From assembly GCA_024349245.1 (NCBI GenBank), contig JALDNG010000004.1:1976001-2040000 (forward strand): DNA of 64,000 nucleotides. Reading direction: 5' to 3'. Shown here piece by piece: positions 25,901 through 40,900 of the stretch (positions are counted from its first letter, which is position 1; each line of letters starts with the position of its first letter). This stretch comes from Neodontobutis hainanensis (lineage: Eukaryota > Chordata > Actinopteri > Gobiiformes > Odontobutidae). The position numbers and the translations under genes are program-made. Under the pieces are notes generated by a model that saw only the letters and a list, made by a program, of their open reading frames with translations, did not search any database and had not been told where the DNA came from.

Positions 25901-28900
25901 TGTGTGCGGCTCCATATGACTCCCACTGTAGCGGCTAATCCTGACTGACTGATTGTCACAGTTCAAGTCTTTGCCACGAGCCGTGTTTATTTGGCTGTGG
26001 CAATCTGATTTGTGACAGCTGCTGGCTAATCTGCGCGCTCGAGCCTTGCAATGGGTCAGAAATTCTCCCAATCTTAGGATGATGTATGAGCCAAAAGTAG
26101 GCCCGAAGAGGGTTAACCCTGCATTCGCTCCGTCAGCTCTGACAGGACTATCATTCGGCCTGGTATAACTTTCACATGTACCGCATTTAGGATTAGCACT
26201 CTCCGAGTAAATTAACAAGGATCCAACTGACATTGCTAAGGCAGCTTTAGTGCCCTTGGAAGTAACTCTGTAACATATAGTGCATATTATATTTCCAGAT
26301 AAGACCTCCAAGTTGTAATCATAGACGTATTGCTGATAGAGAAGTAATACCACATCCTATGCTGTGTAGGGAATCGTTATTATCTGGCTGTGATATTATT
26401 CGCTTCCAAAAACCAAGGCCAAATGTGGAGAGCAACCAAGCCACCAAGCCATTTGATTGGTTTTACACCCACTGAACACCCATGTGGCAACAGAAGCAGT
26501 CGTATATTCATTCATTTATACCGGCAAGCAATAGTGCGGCACAGTATATTTCAAACTCAATATTTGCATCCCAAAGAATTGTTGGTCTTCCATCTGACAG
26601 ACAGTGTCACATGTTTTTTCCAATCAGAGCCCTACATCAAACTGTCCTGTAACCTAATATAAAATCTCATAAAATCCTGGCTTAGTCTTGATTTAGCCCC
26701 AGTTTTGATTAGTTGAAAGTCCTTCTACCAAAGTTTTCTACCAATTATAAACATTTCTATATTTTCTATGCCTGCAGTGTTTATGAACAACTTAATGTAG
26801 ATTTTGCTAATCTTGTAGCAACATTTTTTGTATAATTCACATGACACAAACACACATGAGTCTGCTGTGCTCTGCTTTACTTGTGTTATGGACACACCAC
26901 CCTATAATATTTGCAGTAAAAGTGTCAAGGTGATATTAAGTTACTAGTTTGCTCGTCAAAGATGGGAATGATCTAATGGTATGTACCACAGCTGTTCACT
27001 TGGGGGCAATCAACATAAATACGTCATATTCCAGACTTGATACATTGTCTATTGGTAATAAGCAGTCTATGGCCACAGTGGTCAGCATGGGGCCCTTGTT
27101 TATGAGCTCACGTGCACAAATAGCATCCCATTACACATTTTGAGTGCTCTAATCGCATCTTTAATTAACCTTCCACTAATCGTCCCCGGGGGAAACCTAA
27201 TGGATTAAATATTGCTGAGGTATTAAAATGCTAATGTGAACGTGGTGCTTGGTCTCGTGAAGCTCTCGGGCAATGGCGCTGTCGGATATGATGTCACATC
27301 CATCATGTTGAAGGCTGTAGAGCTTCCTCCATATGCTTCACTCTTCAGTGTTGTTGGTGGAAATGGGCCCTGACTGAGCACCAGAAGCCCCCCAAAGAGG
27401 AAGGTGATTCTGGGAAATGAGACATAAGAAGGGTAATGGGATGGGATATAACGGTGAATCAGCCTGACGTTTACTTACCGGGTTTTAGCAGGTTAGTCTG
27501 ACAGTGGGGGAAATGGGTCATTAGACTTGCAGATTTTTTATGGAGGAAGAGGGAGAGCTTGAACCCATGCTGGCCTTTTTGAGGTATGTGGCAACTAAAC
27601 AAAAGTGTGACTAATAGTTCAATTCAACAGAGCTAAAGGGATAAAAATGTCACACAAAAGAATAATGTTGCCCCACTGTGGTGCTGCAAAAATAAAGTGT
27701 TGAAATTGGCACTGCATAGTTGTTTTAATGCTTACTATTGGACCTTTATTTATCAGTGATTTTATTTCTGGCTGAACAGTGATGTTGCATGGCCATGTTG
27801 TTTTAGTTCTGTCTGTATGACCGAGCAACAGAAATGTCATATTGGTATTTATTTATCACTGGAATTCAATTAAAGATTTGGCATATAGCATGTGAGCACC
27901 TACAGTGGCCCTACAGGGACAAACTGTTCCAGCAGAGACAGGTCAAATGACTACAAATAAGCTTTATAAAAAGGAAGAGAAACAGAAAATCTATGTGTTT
28001 TCTAAGATAGACAAATCTTTGGAGGAAATTATATATTAGTGAAACAATGCTGCATTCCATTTTCCAATTTCCCAAGACTTAAAAGTATGACCTTTTGTTT
28101 AGTTCTGTCAGGACAGAGACGATGGGCTTATGATTATCATCAATCACTGGGTTTAAAGTGATAAGTAGGAATATTAGGCCATTTTTGCCAGAGAGGTGAA
28201 ATCAATGTCTCTATTTTCCTGCCACTACATCTGCCACAAGAATTGATGGCAGCCTTAAATGCCAAGGTAAATATTGTCTTAAATAAATGTCCTGTGTGTG
28301 GGAGAAAGAAGGCTGAAATAGAACCATATGGTTTGACCTTTAGAGGAAAATAAATACTGCCATTTTCTGTTAAAATGATTATACTTTTGTCTCTAAATGC
28401 AGATGTTTTTCATGCTGTAGCAAACACGAAATGGGTTTAGGGGCCAGCCATCAGCGTCCTGGACGATGAACAGATGATGAACCTACGAATGTTTGTGCCT
28501 CTCTGTCATTAAACTGTGCAGGGCCTTAGAGGGACAGGGACATTTATGAAGCACAATAAGGAAGTTAATGTCTGTCTAACATTTAGCAATGTTTTGCTTT
28601 TAAAGACACAGTTTCTTGACACTGTTGGAACAAAAGCTGGGAATAGCATCTGCTTTTGGTTTTCAGCAACAGTGAAACATCCTTCCTTTAAAAAAGGACT
28701 ACTAAGGGATAAGTGGTACACAAGAGGCTTCTGATAAGAGAAACCAAGGAGCAGCACTTTAGGCTTACTGATCACCAAAGTGTGGTCCTTCCCACGAGTC
28801 AAAGCAGAAGGGGCTTAGAAACAAAAATGCAAAGAAGACAAACAATAATGTGAACATGTGTGTTGATAGGTATAAGAAATGGAAAATGTGATGTGTTACA

Positions 28901-31900
28901 ATATAATAATAGAGGATTGGATGTTTTTGTCCAGCAACTGCATTACGCTATACAACTGGAACTATAAAACTATGATCTTCTCTTTGTAAGACCCGTACAG
29001 AGCAGAACATTCTCATAATGGATTTTTGTATTATATTGAATAGTCATTGCAGTTTATTCCTATCAAGCATGTCAGATAATTTTATTATAATCTTATAATT
29101 AAGCAGCCAATTAGCTTCTATAGTCACATGCAAATGACATATCTGGGGAAAACTAAAGATAAAATACTACGCCTTCACAGCTGTGTTCTTAAGCACCAAT
29201 ATGCCCAAAACTTTGTTTTTTTAGTTTTAGGATGAGTTGAGATTTAATATACAAGTATAAAAAAATCACCAGGAATCAGTACTATTTGTTTTGGTTTGTT
29301 TGCAGTATTACTACTCGTGTTGTTAAAGCTAACTATTGTTAGGCTTTTGGGCAAATGTTTTAAATTTAGAAATCCATGTCCAGATGCTCACCTTTAGAAG
29401 AATTTAGCATTATGTTTTAATTTTGATAATAGTGGTGTTTGAAGACTTTTGATGGTATAAGGCCTCTTTCTAGCTGAGGATGGCTGCAGTGTCTGAACCA
29501 AATCGTGACCAAAGGACAACGAGGCCTGGATTTTGTGTCAGAGCTCTTCATTTTTTTATTCCATGATGCAGGAAAAGAGCGAGCATAGGTTCCCCTTCAC
29601 AAGATCAACATTGACCTCTCCCCAGTTAACCTTCCAGTATATTCACACAGAGCCACAACCCAAGAGGGTTCATTGTTTAACAGTCCTTCAATAAATATTT
29701 ACATAATTTAGAATACTAGGTACAAAAATATATACTCCATTGAACAACCACAGTCAGGTAAATTCATTTGCAATGTATATTTAAAACTGGAACAATTGTT
29801 TAAATCCTAAATCTCCCCTCTCTCAGTCCCACATGGTGTAACCCCATGAGGGTAATTGATTGCACCAGGTCTTTGTTAGCTCATGGGCACGCCTCCATGA
29901 TTCCTCAGCCAATGACCTCAAAGAAAAGAGAAGGCGATGAGACACAAGTAAACAGACAAATGATTTATGAATTAAATAATAAAAGAAGATCCAGCTTTTA
30001 GCAGCCAACACTTAAAGCAACTGACAAATAACATGTAATCAGTAGATATGAGGGAAAAAATGAATAAGGAGGGGTTTCAATAACTGTGTTTTGAGTGGAC
30101 GGCTTACACTTTTTTTTTTGTATTTACAATTTAAAATATTTGCAGATTGTTAAATTCATTGCAAAGATATAGTGCAGCTTTATTTCATTTACATTTTAAG
30201 GCTGTCAAATAGTGTTCTTGGAGATGACGGCATACTCCTGATCAGTCAAGGAGATGTCTGCAGATCCCTCACATTAAATATTTTTTTTTTGCACAACTGT
30301 ATGAAATTATATGTGACTCTAATACAAACTCAGTAGTATTGGGCTGCCAGGATAAAGACGCCAGGAGAGAGTGTGGTGAAGTCTGCGGCAGGTAGGTGTG
30401 GAGGGCCAACACTCTGGTGCTCTCCGTTTTGCGGCAGCTGGTGCCTATATTAAAGCATCTAATCACCCTTGAAAGATGGCTGCGGCACGCTCTGTCTCCC
30501 CATTCAGACTTCATTTAAATCAAAGCAACAAGCATAAACACGAGCTGATATGTATTGGTAGGTCCTGGACGGCTGCGCTCCAGAAATGTGCCAAAGTCGC
30601 GACAGAAAAATGTCAGAGTTATGAATATTTAATCAGTACGGCAACACATGCTGACATGGCTGCATGAATGTTGAGTAAGTGGACGGCTAATTAAGAAGCA
30701 GGCTTAATCAGACATGATGTATATATTTTAGGACGCATAGGCCTATAGGCACAGCAGGCTTGGAAGGTGCACCACCATTTTTGGCATAATAAATTATTAT
30801 TAGAATAAAAGCATTAAGCATTGGCAAGAGGTGCAGTAAAAAAACATTCACACACATGTTTTCTGGAGTTTGCTCTTTGTGTTTACAGTGGTTTTCCTCA
30901 CCATTGAATGAATGCTAGTTTAATTTCAACTCACTGTGCTGCCCACTGCTCGTTATGGGATGTCCACCACAGCATTCTGACACCTTAAATGAATTTCCTT
31001 ATGGGGGAAACAATTACTTACTTTTCTTCCCAGCACGTCTCCCACTCAGAAAACAGTCCAAGTGAAAAGTTTTATGTAATGCATGTTTCCCTTCTTTATC
31101 TTGTTCATGTTACTTTAGTCAAAACTTAAATCTACTGTAATTGTGCTCAGTATGCACAGTATACAGTTGTAATAGTACGGGATAGAACTGAGACACAAAA
31201 TTTCACTCGTTTGCTTAACAATTACTCGGGTAAGCAGCACCTAACAACAATAACATACATTTTATATTGCTCATATTTCTAAACTTAACTTATTCTGACT
31301 GTGTAATATTTCTCCTAAACCCATTGAAATGAAACTTGCTCACATCACAGAACAACACAATGAGCCCACATATGAGTGAGGCGGCCATACAACAGTCTTT
31401 TTCCTTTTTTTCCCTCTGTTTAAAGCTCACGAAAAGCAGCTTTGTTGACAGGCTCCCTTGCTGAATCTGGGCTGGCAACAAAGGCTGTCTTTCATCCTTC
31501 ATGGCAGCGCCGCTATCTGCAGGAGGCTGCAACCTTCCTTATCTTAACTCCAGATAAAACACTTTGTCATTCAACAGTTTACCACAACCAAAGCCTGAGG
31601 ATTCAGTCTGCTTTCCACTCAACTCTTTAAAATGCAGCGCTACACTTCGAGGGCAGCTCACAAGTGAATACTTTTCCAATCAAGTTGACCTCCTCTTTAG
31701 CCTCTAACCTTCTCCTTCCTTAGAATTATCCATCATTACACAAGTAATAAAAATGCACATTTGAACCTACAAGGATTTATGGCTTTATAGTTAAGTAGTA
31801 AGGTTGGTTTCCAGTTTGTTTATTTAATTTTTACATTCTTGCTTACCTGTATTTGCATTAACGTATCTGAATTTCAACCAAATTTACATTTTTTTCCATT

Positions 31901-34900
31901 CAAAAAATGTTTTACCTCAGACTTTGAACTTGGGAAATGACAATGAATGATGCAGATAAATAATGAGAACAAAAAGTACTGTTAACAGAGACTTTGGTGC
32001 CTAAAGCCTGGTATAAAGTAATTCACAGCACAAAAGACTTCCTCCAGACCCCAGGCACTGGTGGAAGTGATGAGGAGAGGAAGGCTGTGGTTGAGGATGA
32101 ACGGTTGGATGGAGAAGACGGTGCTCTGAGGAAATAGTTAGTTGGAGGAGCATTGAAAAAGCCACAGAGCTGTAAAAGTCTTGAATGACATTAAAACTTG
32201 AACATATGGATTTAAAAAAAATATAAAAAATTGTGGTGTTATAAAATAAAAAAAAAATCCATGTCTTACTGGCCTGACATAAAATGGTGGCACAGTCTAT
32301 TGTGTTTTTACTTGTAGCCCACGCATTTAGAAGCTGTCTGTTATTGTAAAAGCTTCTAACAGCTTCACACACATTATGCAAAGACAATATATTAGTAGTA
32401 TCACAATAATACTGTCACAATATGAACTCACATTTTTGGTCCACATTACCCAGCTCTATCTTTGTGAATTCACCTGACTGTGGTTGTTAAATGTCTCAAT
32501 GTTGTCACATGACATTTTGCGAAACATCTGGAGAAACTACCATAAATGTTAATGTCTTGAGTGCATCTGCAGAAGTGCGTAGGAAATAATTCTGTATCAT
32601 TACGGCCCGAAGCTTCATCTTACAAATGTGGCTTTGTATTTGTCAGAATACTTCCTCTAGAATAACTCTTCAAATTAAGGCTAATGCACTTCTTTAACTT
32701 ATTATTATCATTAAAGGCGACATTAATACCTTTTAAGCAGAGAAGCCTTAGTGTCTAACATCACAGATGTATTAAGCTCATTTAGACTTAGTTTCTTTCT
32801 TCTGTCTCATGGTTGTCTCCTGTAAAGACAGCTTTGTGCCAGTGTTAGTTTTCATGTGGGCAGAAGCAGCAGTCACCTCTAATAAACCCTCCTTTGAATC
32901 TTCATCTGCTTTTGCCGCTTGATTCTGAGATATATGCTGTATCTGTGGCCCACTAATACACTCCAGTGCATTGTTATCTGGAGTCATTACTAAAAGTGTG
33001 CTGAGGCGCTGCAGGGTGGGTACACAGTGATATCATCTCTGCTCAATGTGGGCCGGCTGCTGCTGTCCAAAAAATGTGAATGGTCAGGGAACAAAAAAGC
33101 TCTCTAACACGGCAGAGTTTCACAAGACTGTAGTAGTAGTTACAGCAATGAATAAATACCATTGTGTTCTATCTACTGTGAGTTATTACTGATTCTGCTG
33201 CAAATGTATACCCTCCCAAAACGCCAGCTTTAGTTCCCTGTATCGTTTCTGAGATGATGTCACACTTCCCAATGTAGGGAACACTTTGTTTATTGTTTAA
33301 AATAAAATTTATATATGTCCCTTTGCCAGCAGCCTGAGGCCCTGGTTGGGTTTCCTCATCCCTACAATGTAATTACTCTAAACAGAATTAAATTTTCATA
33401 ACTGTCTACCCACAAGCAAGCCATACACTTCTACTTAATGGGAGAAGCACTCCTTGTTATTGTAGGACCAACGAGAGAAGCTTTGTATAATAGAAAACGA
33501 GTCAGCATGTGATAAATACCATAATAGCATAACTGTGTTTTGCACCAAATCAAGTGTTAGTGGTATTGTCTTGAGTCTGAAAAAAAAGCGACTGTTTGTT
33601 TAAGCAGCCTCAGAAGAGCTTTAAAATGAAAAATAATAATAGCCTCAATTTTAGTTTGATGGTTTCTTCCTGTGCAGGGAAACAGACTCCTCTTTTATTG
33701 ACAGAATATGCCTGGTTTGATAGATTTTCTAATGTGTAATACTGAATCATGGGATCTCATGAGAACACAGATCCCAGAAACCATCACATAAACACACATT
33801 TACAGTTTAAATATATGAGATGTTTTTCTGAAATGTCATTTGCTGCAGATAGTCTTCTGTAGTCTTTTGTGGGTGTACACACTAAGGTTACGGATGCTGC
33901 TTTAAATGTATAATTTCATGCTATTTTTTAGTCTAAAATAGTCTGAAAAGCCCTGTTTATTTCTTTACCTATCCACTACCTCAACCCCGTCTATTGAGAC
34001 AAAAGCCGTACAGTTTACAGGTTTGGGTTGGACATGTTAATTACATGTGTCCTGGAGTGCATTATAACAGGATCCTGCCTCAAGGAGACGTTGTTTCTCT
34101 GCTTCAGACCGACACCAGGAGCGAGCCAATAACAAAGCCAAATCGATGTATGCACCTCATGCTGTTTAATAAGGATATAGACACTTACAGACAGCATAAG
34201 ACACTGTTTGGTTGTTGAAATTAGAAAAGGGAGGGAGCTGAAGGTCAGGGAGGGATGGGGAAGAAGGGAGGAGTAGTTGGTGAATGAAGTAATGTTTCCT
34301 GTCAAAGCAAATACCGTTGAGCAGTGGGAGGAGAGGAGTTTGATTGGTATGGATAGAAGACATACCAAACAGTGGACTTTGACCTCAGATAAGATTACTC
34401 AACAAAAATATGTATGGGAGGAAAAAATAGTTTTAATATTGCTTTCTATAAAAAAAAAGTTCCATTGCGTCTGTGGTCTTCATTCAGATGCTTTCATTTA
34501 AAAGTCCTAGAGCCTGAAAGTCTGACCGTTGGACATTTCTATTGCCAAAAGAGTTGTACATTTTAGAAAACAAACTATTCATGAGCAAAAGCAGCCTTCA
34601 AAATAAAGTAAAAACATTGTATATGCTGTCGACATTAAAATAGAGAGTCATTAAAATGTTGTAAACTTCTGGAGCTTTACATTTTTATTCTTCTGTTCAT
34701 TTTTGCACTATACAACTTTTACTTCAAGCCTCCTGCACTGCTACTCGTGAAGATTCAATTGTTTGCTTCTGGCAACTATCTTACTTTTTATTTGGCCTTT
34801 TTGTTTTTATTGAATGATTGACAGAAGGTAGACAGGAAACCAGGCGAGAAAGATGGACCTGGTCTCCTGTGCTCTTTTGTATGTTCATATTTGTGAGTGC

Positions 34901-37900
34901 TCTACCAGCTGAACTAGGGGCACCCCTGCTTTATCAGGACTTGTGCCATGTGACCAATCACAGTAGACCAGCCGTAAAGGGGAGTAAAGACAGTACAGAA
35001 ATAAAGCATGTAAAACGATAAACAAATAAAAAAAATCAGTAATGAAAACTAGAGCTTCACATTCAGTAAATAAAATATTATTGCTGTTATGTCTTTTTTC
35101 AATCTAATCTAAAAGATTTAAAGCAATTATCTTTAATGGACAGTTTTAGACATCACATTTACCTCACAAACTTCTTATCTTGTATAACTGTAAAATACTA
35201 CAATGTAATATCTGGGAACTGATGTTATTTTACCTCCAAATGCACCAGTAACCTTTTCCAGTAGCTCGACACTTTGTTGTAATTTACTGTATTGTAGATC
35301 TCTGCTGAGATCACACATCTCAAAGGGTTAGGCTCTTCACATCCCATGATGCTTTGTTCAGTTGTTTTACTTTAAGATGTAGATGCCTTCTTTGATCCCT
35401 CAGGGGTCCACCAACTCCAGGCTCGACCTCTGACCTCTCTCCAGTCAATACTGCAAGTGTTTTTGCTTTGGTGTTTACGGTCAGCAGATTCTGACTTCGG
35501 GAGCCTTAATGGCAAACCGATGTTCTGCTGACCATGTGATATTTAATGGACTCTGCCCTTTTTGTAGAACTGTACAGAGTGAAGTAAAGTAAAGTAAAGT
35601 AATATTCCAGGTTTTTCTCAATAAGGTTGTAGATCTCTGCCAGACCCCAGTCTGTAAAGCTGGCATTGTGAATCAGAGTCAAGAGAAAACGCCATAAAAA
35701 ACAGAGCTACAGAAAGCCATACCTAAAATGCATCTAAAAAAATAAAATACTGAATATCCAAACAGTAGTAGGACAAGTTTCAACAATTATTTCTTTTACC
35801 ATACCAAGGCTGCAGAAAGGGTTTAGAAATTAGTGAGTTACAAAATTTGTTCTTAATAATATCCAAGCAGTATGTTAATGACTTTCAGTAATACAGTAAT
35901 AAAACCCACAGTACAATTCCTTCTTGTGTTTTGTTCAATCGAAGGGAGACCTCATACCTGGCTACAGCCATAACTCAGTGATCATTTAGGGGTACTATAA
36001 GATGTGTTGGGTATGTCTGGTTTATAACAGAATGGTGGATATAGGCTCTACATGCTTTATGGTTGTAGCTCGTATAGTACCTATAAAATGTCTGCTTGAT
36101 AGTGACCTTAATGCTCTGTGAAAAGGTTTGTGCCTGTGTTTCCTTTTAATTTATCTATGTCTTTGTTTAGTGCTTACAATGCACTTTACCTTAACTCGAA
36201 GCTCGTCCGATAAGTTATCTTTACAAGGTACTACACAATCTAAAACTATCACCTTCTAAAACCTGTTTGATCACTTTAAGAAAGACTAGAAAAAGGCCTG
36301 TAAGCATTTAAATGCATCTTGACTCAGCATCAGTAATGTGAGCTCTAAGTCTCTGTGTACAAACTTGCAGGAGACTCATTGCCATCTGCTGGCCGAGCTG
36401 AGCCTTCATCATCTCTTCACTGTTAATATGTCATCATCAAAGAGCTGTGACATCCAGCCTGCGAGTGCACAAAGCCCCACCAGACCACACATTTTTTAAT
36501 CCAGATCGGCTCCTATTATTTCTGTACAAAAAACCCCGGCAGTGACGCCTTCAGACAACAATATGCTCGACTGATTTCCACTGTGACGTCTGTGTGAGAC
36601 AGTTTCTCAAAAAGCAGAAAGTGGTGTTTGTTGGCGTCCCTGATGGCTGACAGTTCCCACTTTTAACTTAACTTTTGAAAGCAATTCAGTATTGGAACAT
36701 TTTTGTTTAACTATTATACATTTCAGGTTTTCCCTGGTATGAGTCTTAATATCATTTTAAGCTTTTTCTTGGAGTTTGTTCTTGATTGACAAGAGGCTTT
36801 TTTTGGTGGTGTATAGCACATAAGAGACTAAACACTGACCTTGGGAGTCCTGGGTTTGTGTGCAATTGACAAATATGTATTTTTGCAAGAAGGTGCTGGG
36901 TTTGAATCCCATCCAGCAGGGCCTTTCTGTGTGGAGTTACCATGTTCTCCCTGTGTCTGTGTAGGAATTGGTGCCTAATTAATCCACCTGCTTAAACAAA
37001 TTAAAGCACAAAGAGCTAAAACTAAGATGTTAATTGAGCCCTTAGCTGTAAGGACAATAAGAGCTAATTTCCAGCTTCAGTAACATAATGCATTACATTT
37101 GGGAAAAAGGATTACTTTACTTTTTAGTTAAGGGCCAAGCCAAGGTCAGTCCAGCTTTAGCAGTCACTCCTCTGCTCAGAGACTGTTGTTCAGGTTAGTG
37201 CTGGTGCTAATCTCAAAGCCTGGAGCACTATGCTTGGCGATGAATAGGGATTATGGCACTTCTTTAAATTCAGCCGTGTCTGTTTTCACGCGCTTGTGTC
37301 GTATCATCCTGCTGCTTTGCATTCTGAAGCTTGTGAGCGGCACAAAGCTTGTGGTTTATCCATGATGGCGTGCAAACTGCAAACCAATGAGCTGTTTGAC
37401 CACCGCTATGAAGACTTTGTGAAGATGCCTCCTTCTGGCCAAACTATTGTTTTATGAATTAGCCCCAAATGAATTGTGATGCTGAGTGCGAGAGTCAAAA
37501 TATTTTCCAATAAACAGTTTGAATTGTAATTGGATGGCAGTGTGTTTGTGATTTGCTCGGCTCTTCTATTGATTTGCAGAGCCCAGAGGTGGCAGCCAAT
37601 GTGAAGTGCACAGCAGAATAATAATGACAGGGACAGAGTGGGCGACACTGACGGGCTTTTTTCTTCTGGAGTGAAGCCAATGGCAACAACCAATCCGTTC
37701 TCATTCCCCCATATAGTAATGTTTTATCTCTCACATCCAACTCGCCCTGTACTGGTGCACACAGAGCCCGATTTTGTTGAACTCTGCCATAACGCCTAGT
37801 GTTAACCTGTGATGTATTGGGCATGAACTTTTTCCTAAGTTTAATTTTGACAAAAAATGACTCTACACTAAGTAGTTTCAAATAGTCTTTTATATTTCAA

Positions 37901-40900
37901 TAAGCATAAATGGAGAAAGTACTACCTATCCTTATTCACAGGTCTCAGTGCTGGACAGTGCCTTAAAAGACCGACATTCACTCTCAGCTCCTACAGGGCC
38001 GCTGATCTACCTCTGTGTACTGTATTAGGCTTATTTTAGATTCAAAGGTGGTGTCTGTCCAATATTTAACTGCAGCTTTTGTGGAGAGAAAGTGACCAAT
38101 GACAGAAACTAGCTTTGAGCTTGTTCATATTTTGGGCATTGTGCTCTTTTACCACTGCAAATGATAAATGCAATAAATTAAGCAGCAATATCAATCCATT
38201 AAACACAGTTTGAATGCAGTGTGCCTGTGCTGACGCGTGTGTTTCAGTCATGTTGTGGCCCTTTTGTTCCAATTGTGCCAAACTCCAGGAGCACTCACAT
38301 TATTCATTCATTTATTCATTCATTCATTTTCTACCGCTTAGTCCCGTTTAGGGGTCGCAGATGACTGGAGCCTATCCCAGCAGCTTTGGGCCTGAGGCAG
38401 GGTACACCCTGGACAATGGCCAGTTAGTCGCAGGGCTGACATTTAGAGACAGACAGTGACAGACAACCATTCACTCTCACATTCACTCACTAGGGACCCT
38501 TTGGAGTTGCCAATTGACCTAAAGATGCATGTCTTTGGACGGTGGGAGGAAGCCGGAGTACCCGGAGAGAACCCACGGTAACACGCGGAGGACATGTACT
38601 CACATTAGTCAAACATAAAAAGTGCTTTGGCACACTGGCTTTGTAACTACAAGAGAATAAATTAAATTTGCATCTATCAACATGAAAGTAACATATTAAA
38701 CTCTCTTTACAGCTACACACACACATTTTTCATTATGCCGAGCAGTACACACAATAATAAATATGACTCTACGTGGTGCTTTAAGCTTTAGTAGAAAAGT
38801 AGTATGACAGAATAAATGCAGAATAATGCAGAATAAACTCCATCATGATGACACTAACTCTTTAAACAAGTGGAAGGATGGACGCACAGATGTATTTTCT
38901 GAGTTCACAGGGAATTTAGGCCAGGCATGAGGGTGTGAATATCAGCGAGCATGCAAGCCACACAGAGAAAGCCATATAAACAGCTGGAGTGAGCTCAGAG
39001 CAGCTGGGCGCTTCATCTTCTCTAGGTCAATTATTTGTCTGTCATGGCCGGCGTTAACTGGATATGGTGTTTCTGCGGCATTATGCACTTTTGTCCTTGT
39101 CAATCGATTGTGATTTTTCTGCAGGAGGTAGGTCTTCTGTTTGTTGTGTCAGGCTTCTGTTGTCATCATTAATGAGGAGGAGTGAAGGTCAGGAGGAGGC
39201 CTAAACACACTGTTTCCGCACCGGAGACACGCGGGTGTCACTTTCTTTGAAGAATCTCTCTGAATGTTCTTTGAAACTTAGTGCATGCAGAGTCCACATC
39301 CAATTATGCCATGGAGTAGCATGTGGTGTAGTTTAAGTACAGTGGGTTAATTTTAATAGCCACCTGAGGCATTTACTTCCCTCTGATCACTAGACTTACT
39401 TCAGATTTACCTTGTGTCACACTATGCAGCACTTCAGTTTATAGTGTGCCCTTGTCAACAAAACGCAAGGTTGACGTCCCGTCAAAGTAGCATCTCAGCG
39501 TAGAAGTAAGTGTACAGCTGTTGTGTGTTGGAGCATGAGACATGACCCAGTTCTGCTCATGTGTGTGCTTATTTTATTTGATGTGATGAGGCATTGTGCA
39601 CCTCCCTCGAGTAGCCATAAATGAACACTGCTGATGGTGTGACAGTCTATGATCTAAATCGGTCACATGTGAATAATCCACGCAGAGGTGTGTGATTAAA
39701 AGCAACCCACATCAAGCTTAGTTCTGCAGCATATCCATCTGTCCATTTCCATTAGGATGATATGTGTGGTTGGATATTTATAATAGGACAATTTTGAATG
39801 CATACATTTAACATAGACCATTCTAATGCCAGTTCAAGTGTAAAGATTATTTTAGTGGACCACATAGTCACATGACCCCTCAGGCTAAAAATCTCCATGG
39901 AAACATTAATGTAGCAGTTAGCATTAATTTATAAAAAAATCTGAAAAATAACTGAATTGAAATAATGACTTCTGTTTTTTGCACATGAACTCTATTTTTG
40001 ACATTATAAGAGTATTATATTAATGATTTTTTAACAAAACATGTATAAACATATATATAAACCTTTATTTAGATAAAATTGCAAATATTATGCCATTTCA
40101 AGAGAGAAAAATTGTTCCGAAGCACATCCAGATTTGTGTTTTCACCTTGCTCAGGTCCACTACTACTTACTTAAATTATGCCAAAATATTCTGTGTAGTA
40201 TTAATAAATTATTGGGGCTGAGCAAAATTTTTAAAATTACGACACGTGTTTCTTATTTCTTATAAGATGAATAATGACTGCATGACATTTAGTTGACCTT
40301 GTTTGGTGTCCTGGCGGTTGCACTGGTGAAGCTGCCCCAAACCGCAGTTAATGGCATTAGCTACACTTGCACTTTGCCTGCTGTGTCACGTCAAAATATT
40401 ATCCATGAATTATTACCATGGCAAATCAGATAACACTTCTTCAGCTATATATTTTTGAATGATTTGTAATAAACTCATTGGTTTTAAAGGCTATTTTGTA
40501 ATAGTAAGAAGTTGTAAAATGTATGGTCTGTGCTCAAAAGTTCACTGAGACACTTTTAGATCGGTTGAAGTATCCAGCCACTAAGAGAGGATTTTGGATA
40601 GGAGGATTTTGAGGGTTTGGTCCAGTCTCGAGAGATGTCTCTGGTAAAAAGACTTCTAGACAGATGGTCTCTGGAGATCTCACCTCGCTCCTCAGTCTTA
40701 GCTAATCAGGGCAGAAAACAGAGCTTTGGGACGTCTTTGAACGATTCGTGGTTGAACCAATGTTTTGGGGTCAAGCGGAATCAAATACAAGATGTTAGTG
40801 TAGCTTAACTGGCTTCTGGTCTGGCTATGGCTCCTACATTTTCAGTAAATTGCTTGCAAAGTATGTGTTACAGTTGTAAAACAGTGTTAGCTTTTGTTAT

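Noticed and set aside
34898..34924. tRNA gene
   Set aside because: Only the 5' half (A box) is present, with no B box or stem closure.
38307..38328. CRISPR-like or satellite array from the attcattc run
   Set aside because: It is a short simple repeat that begins a dispersed fish element, and this is a vertebrate genome.
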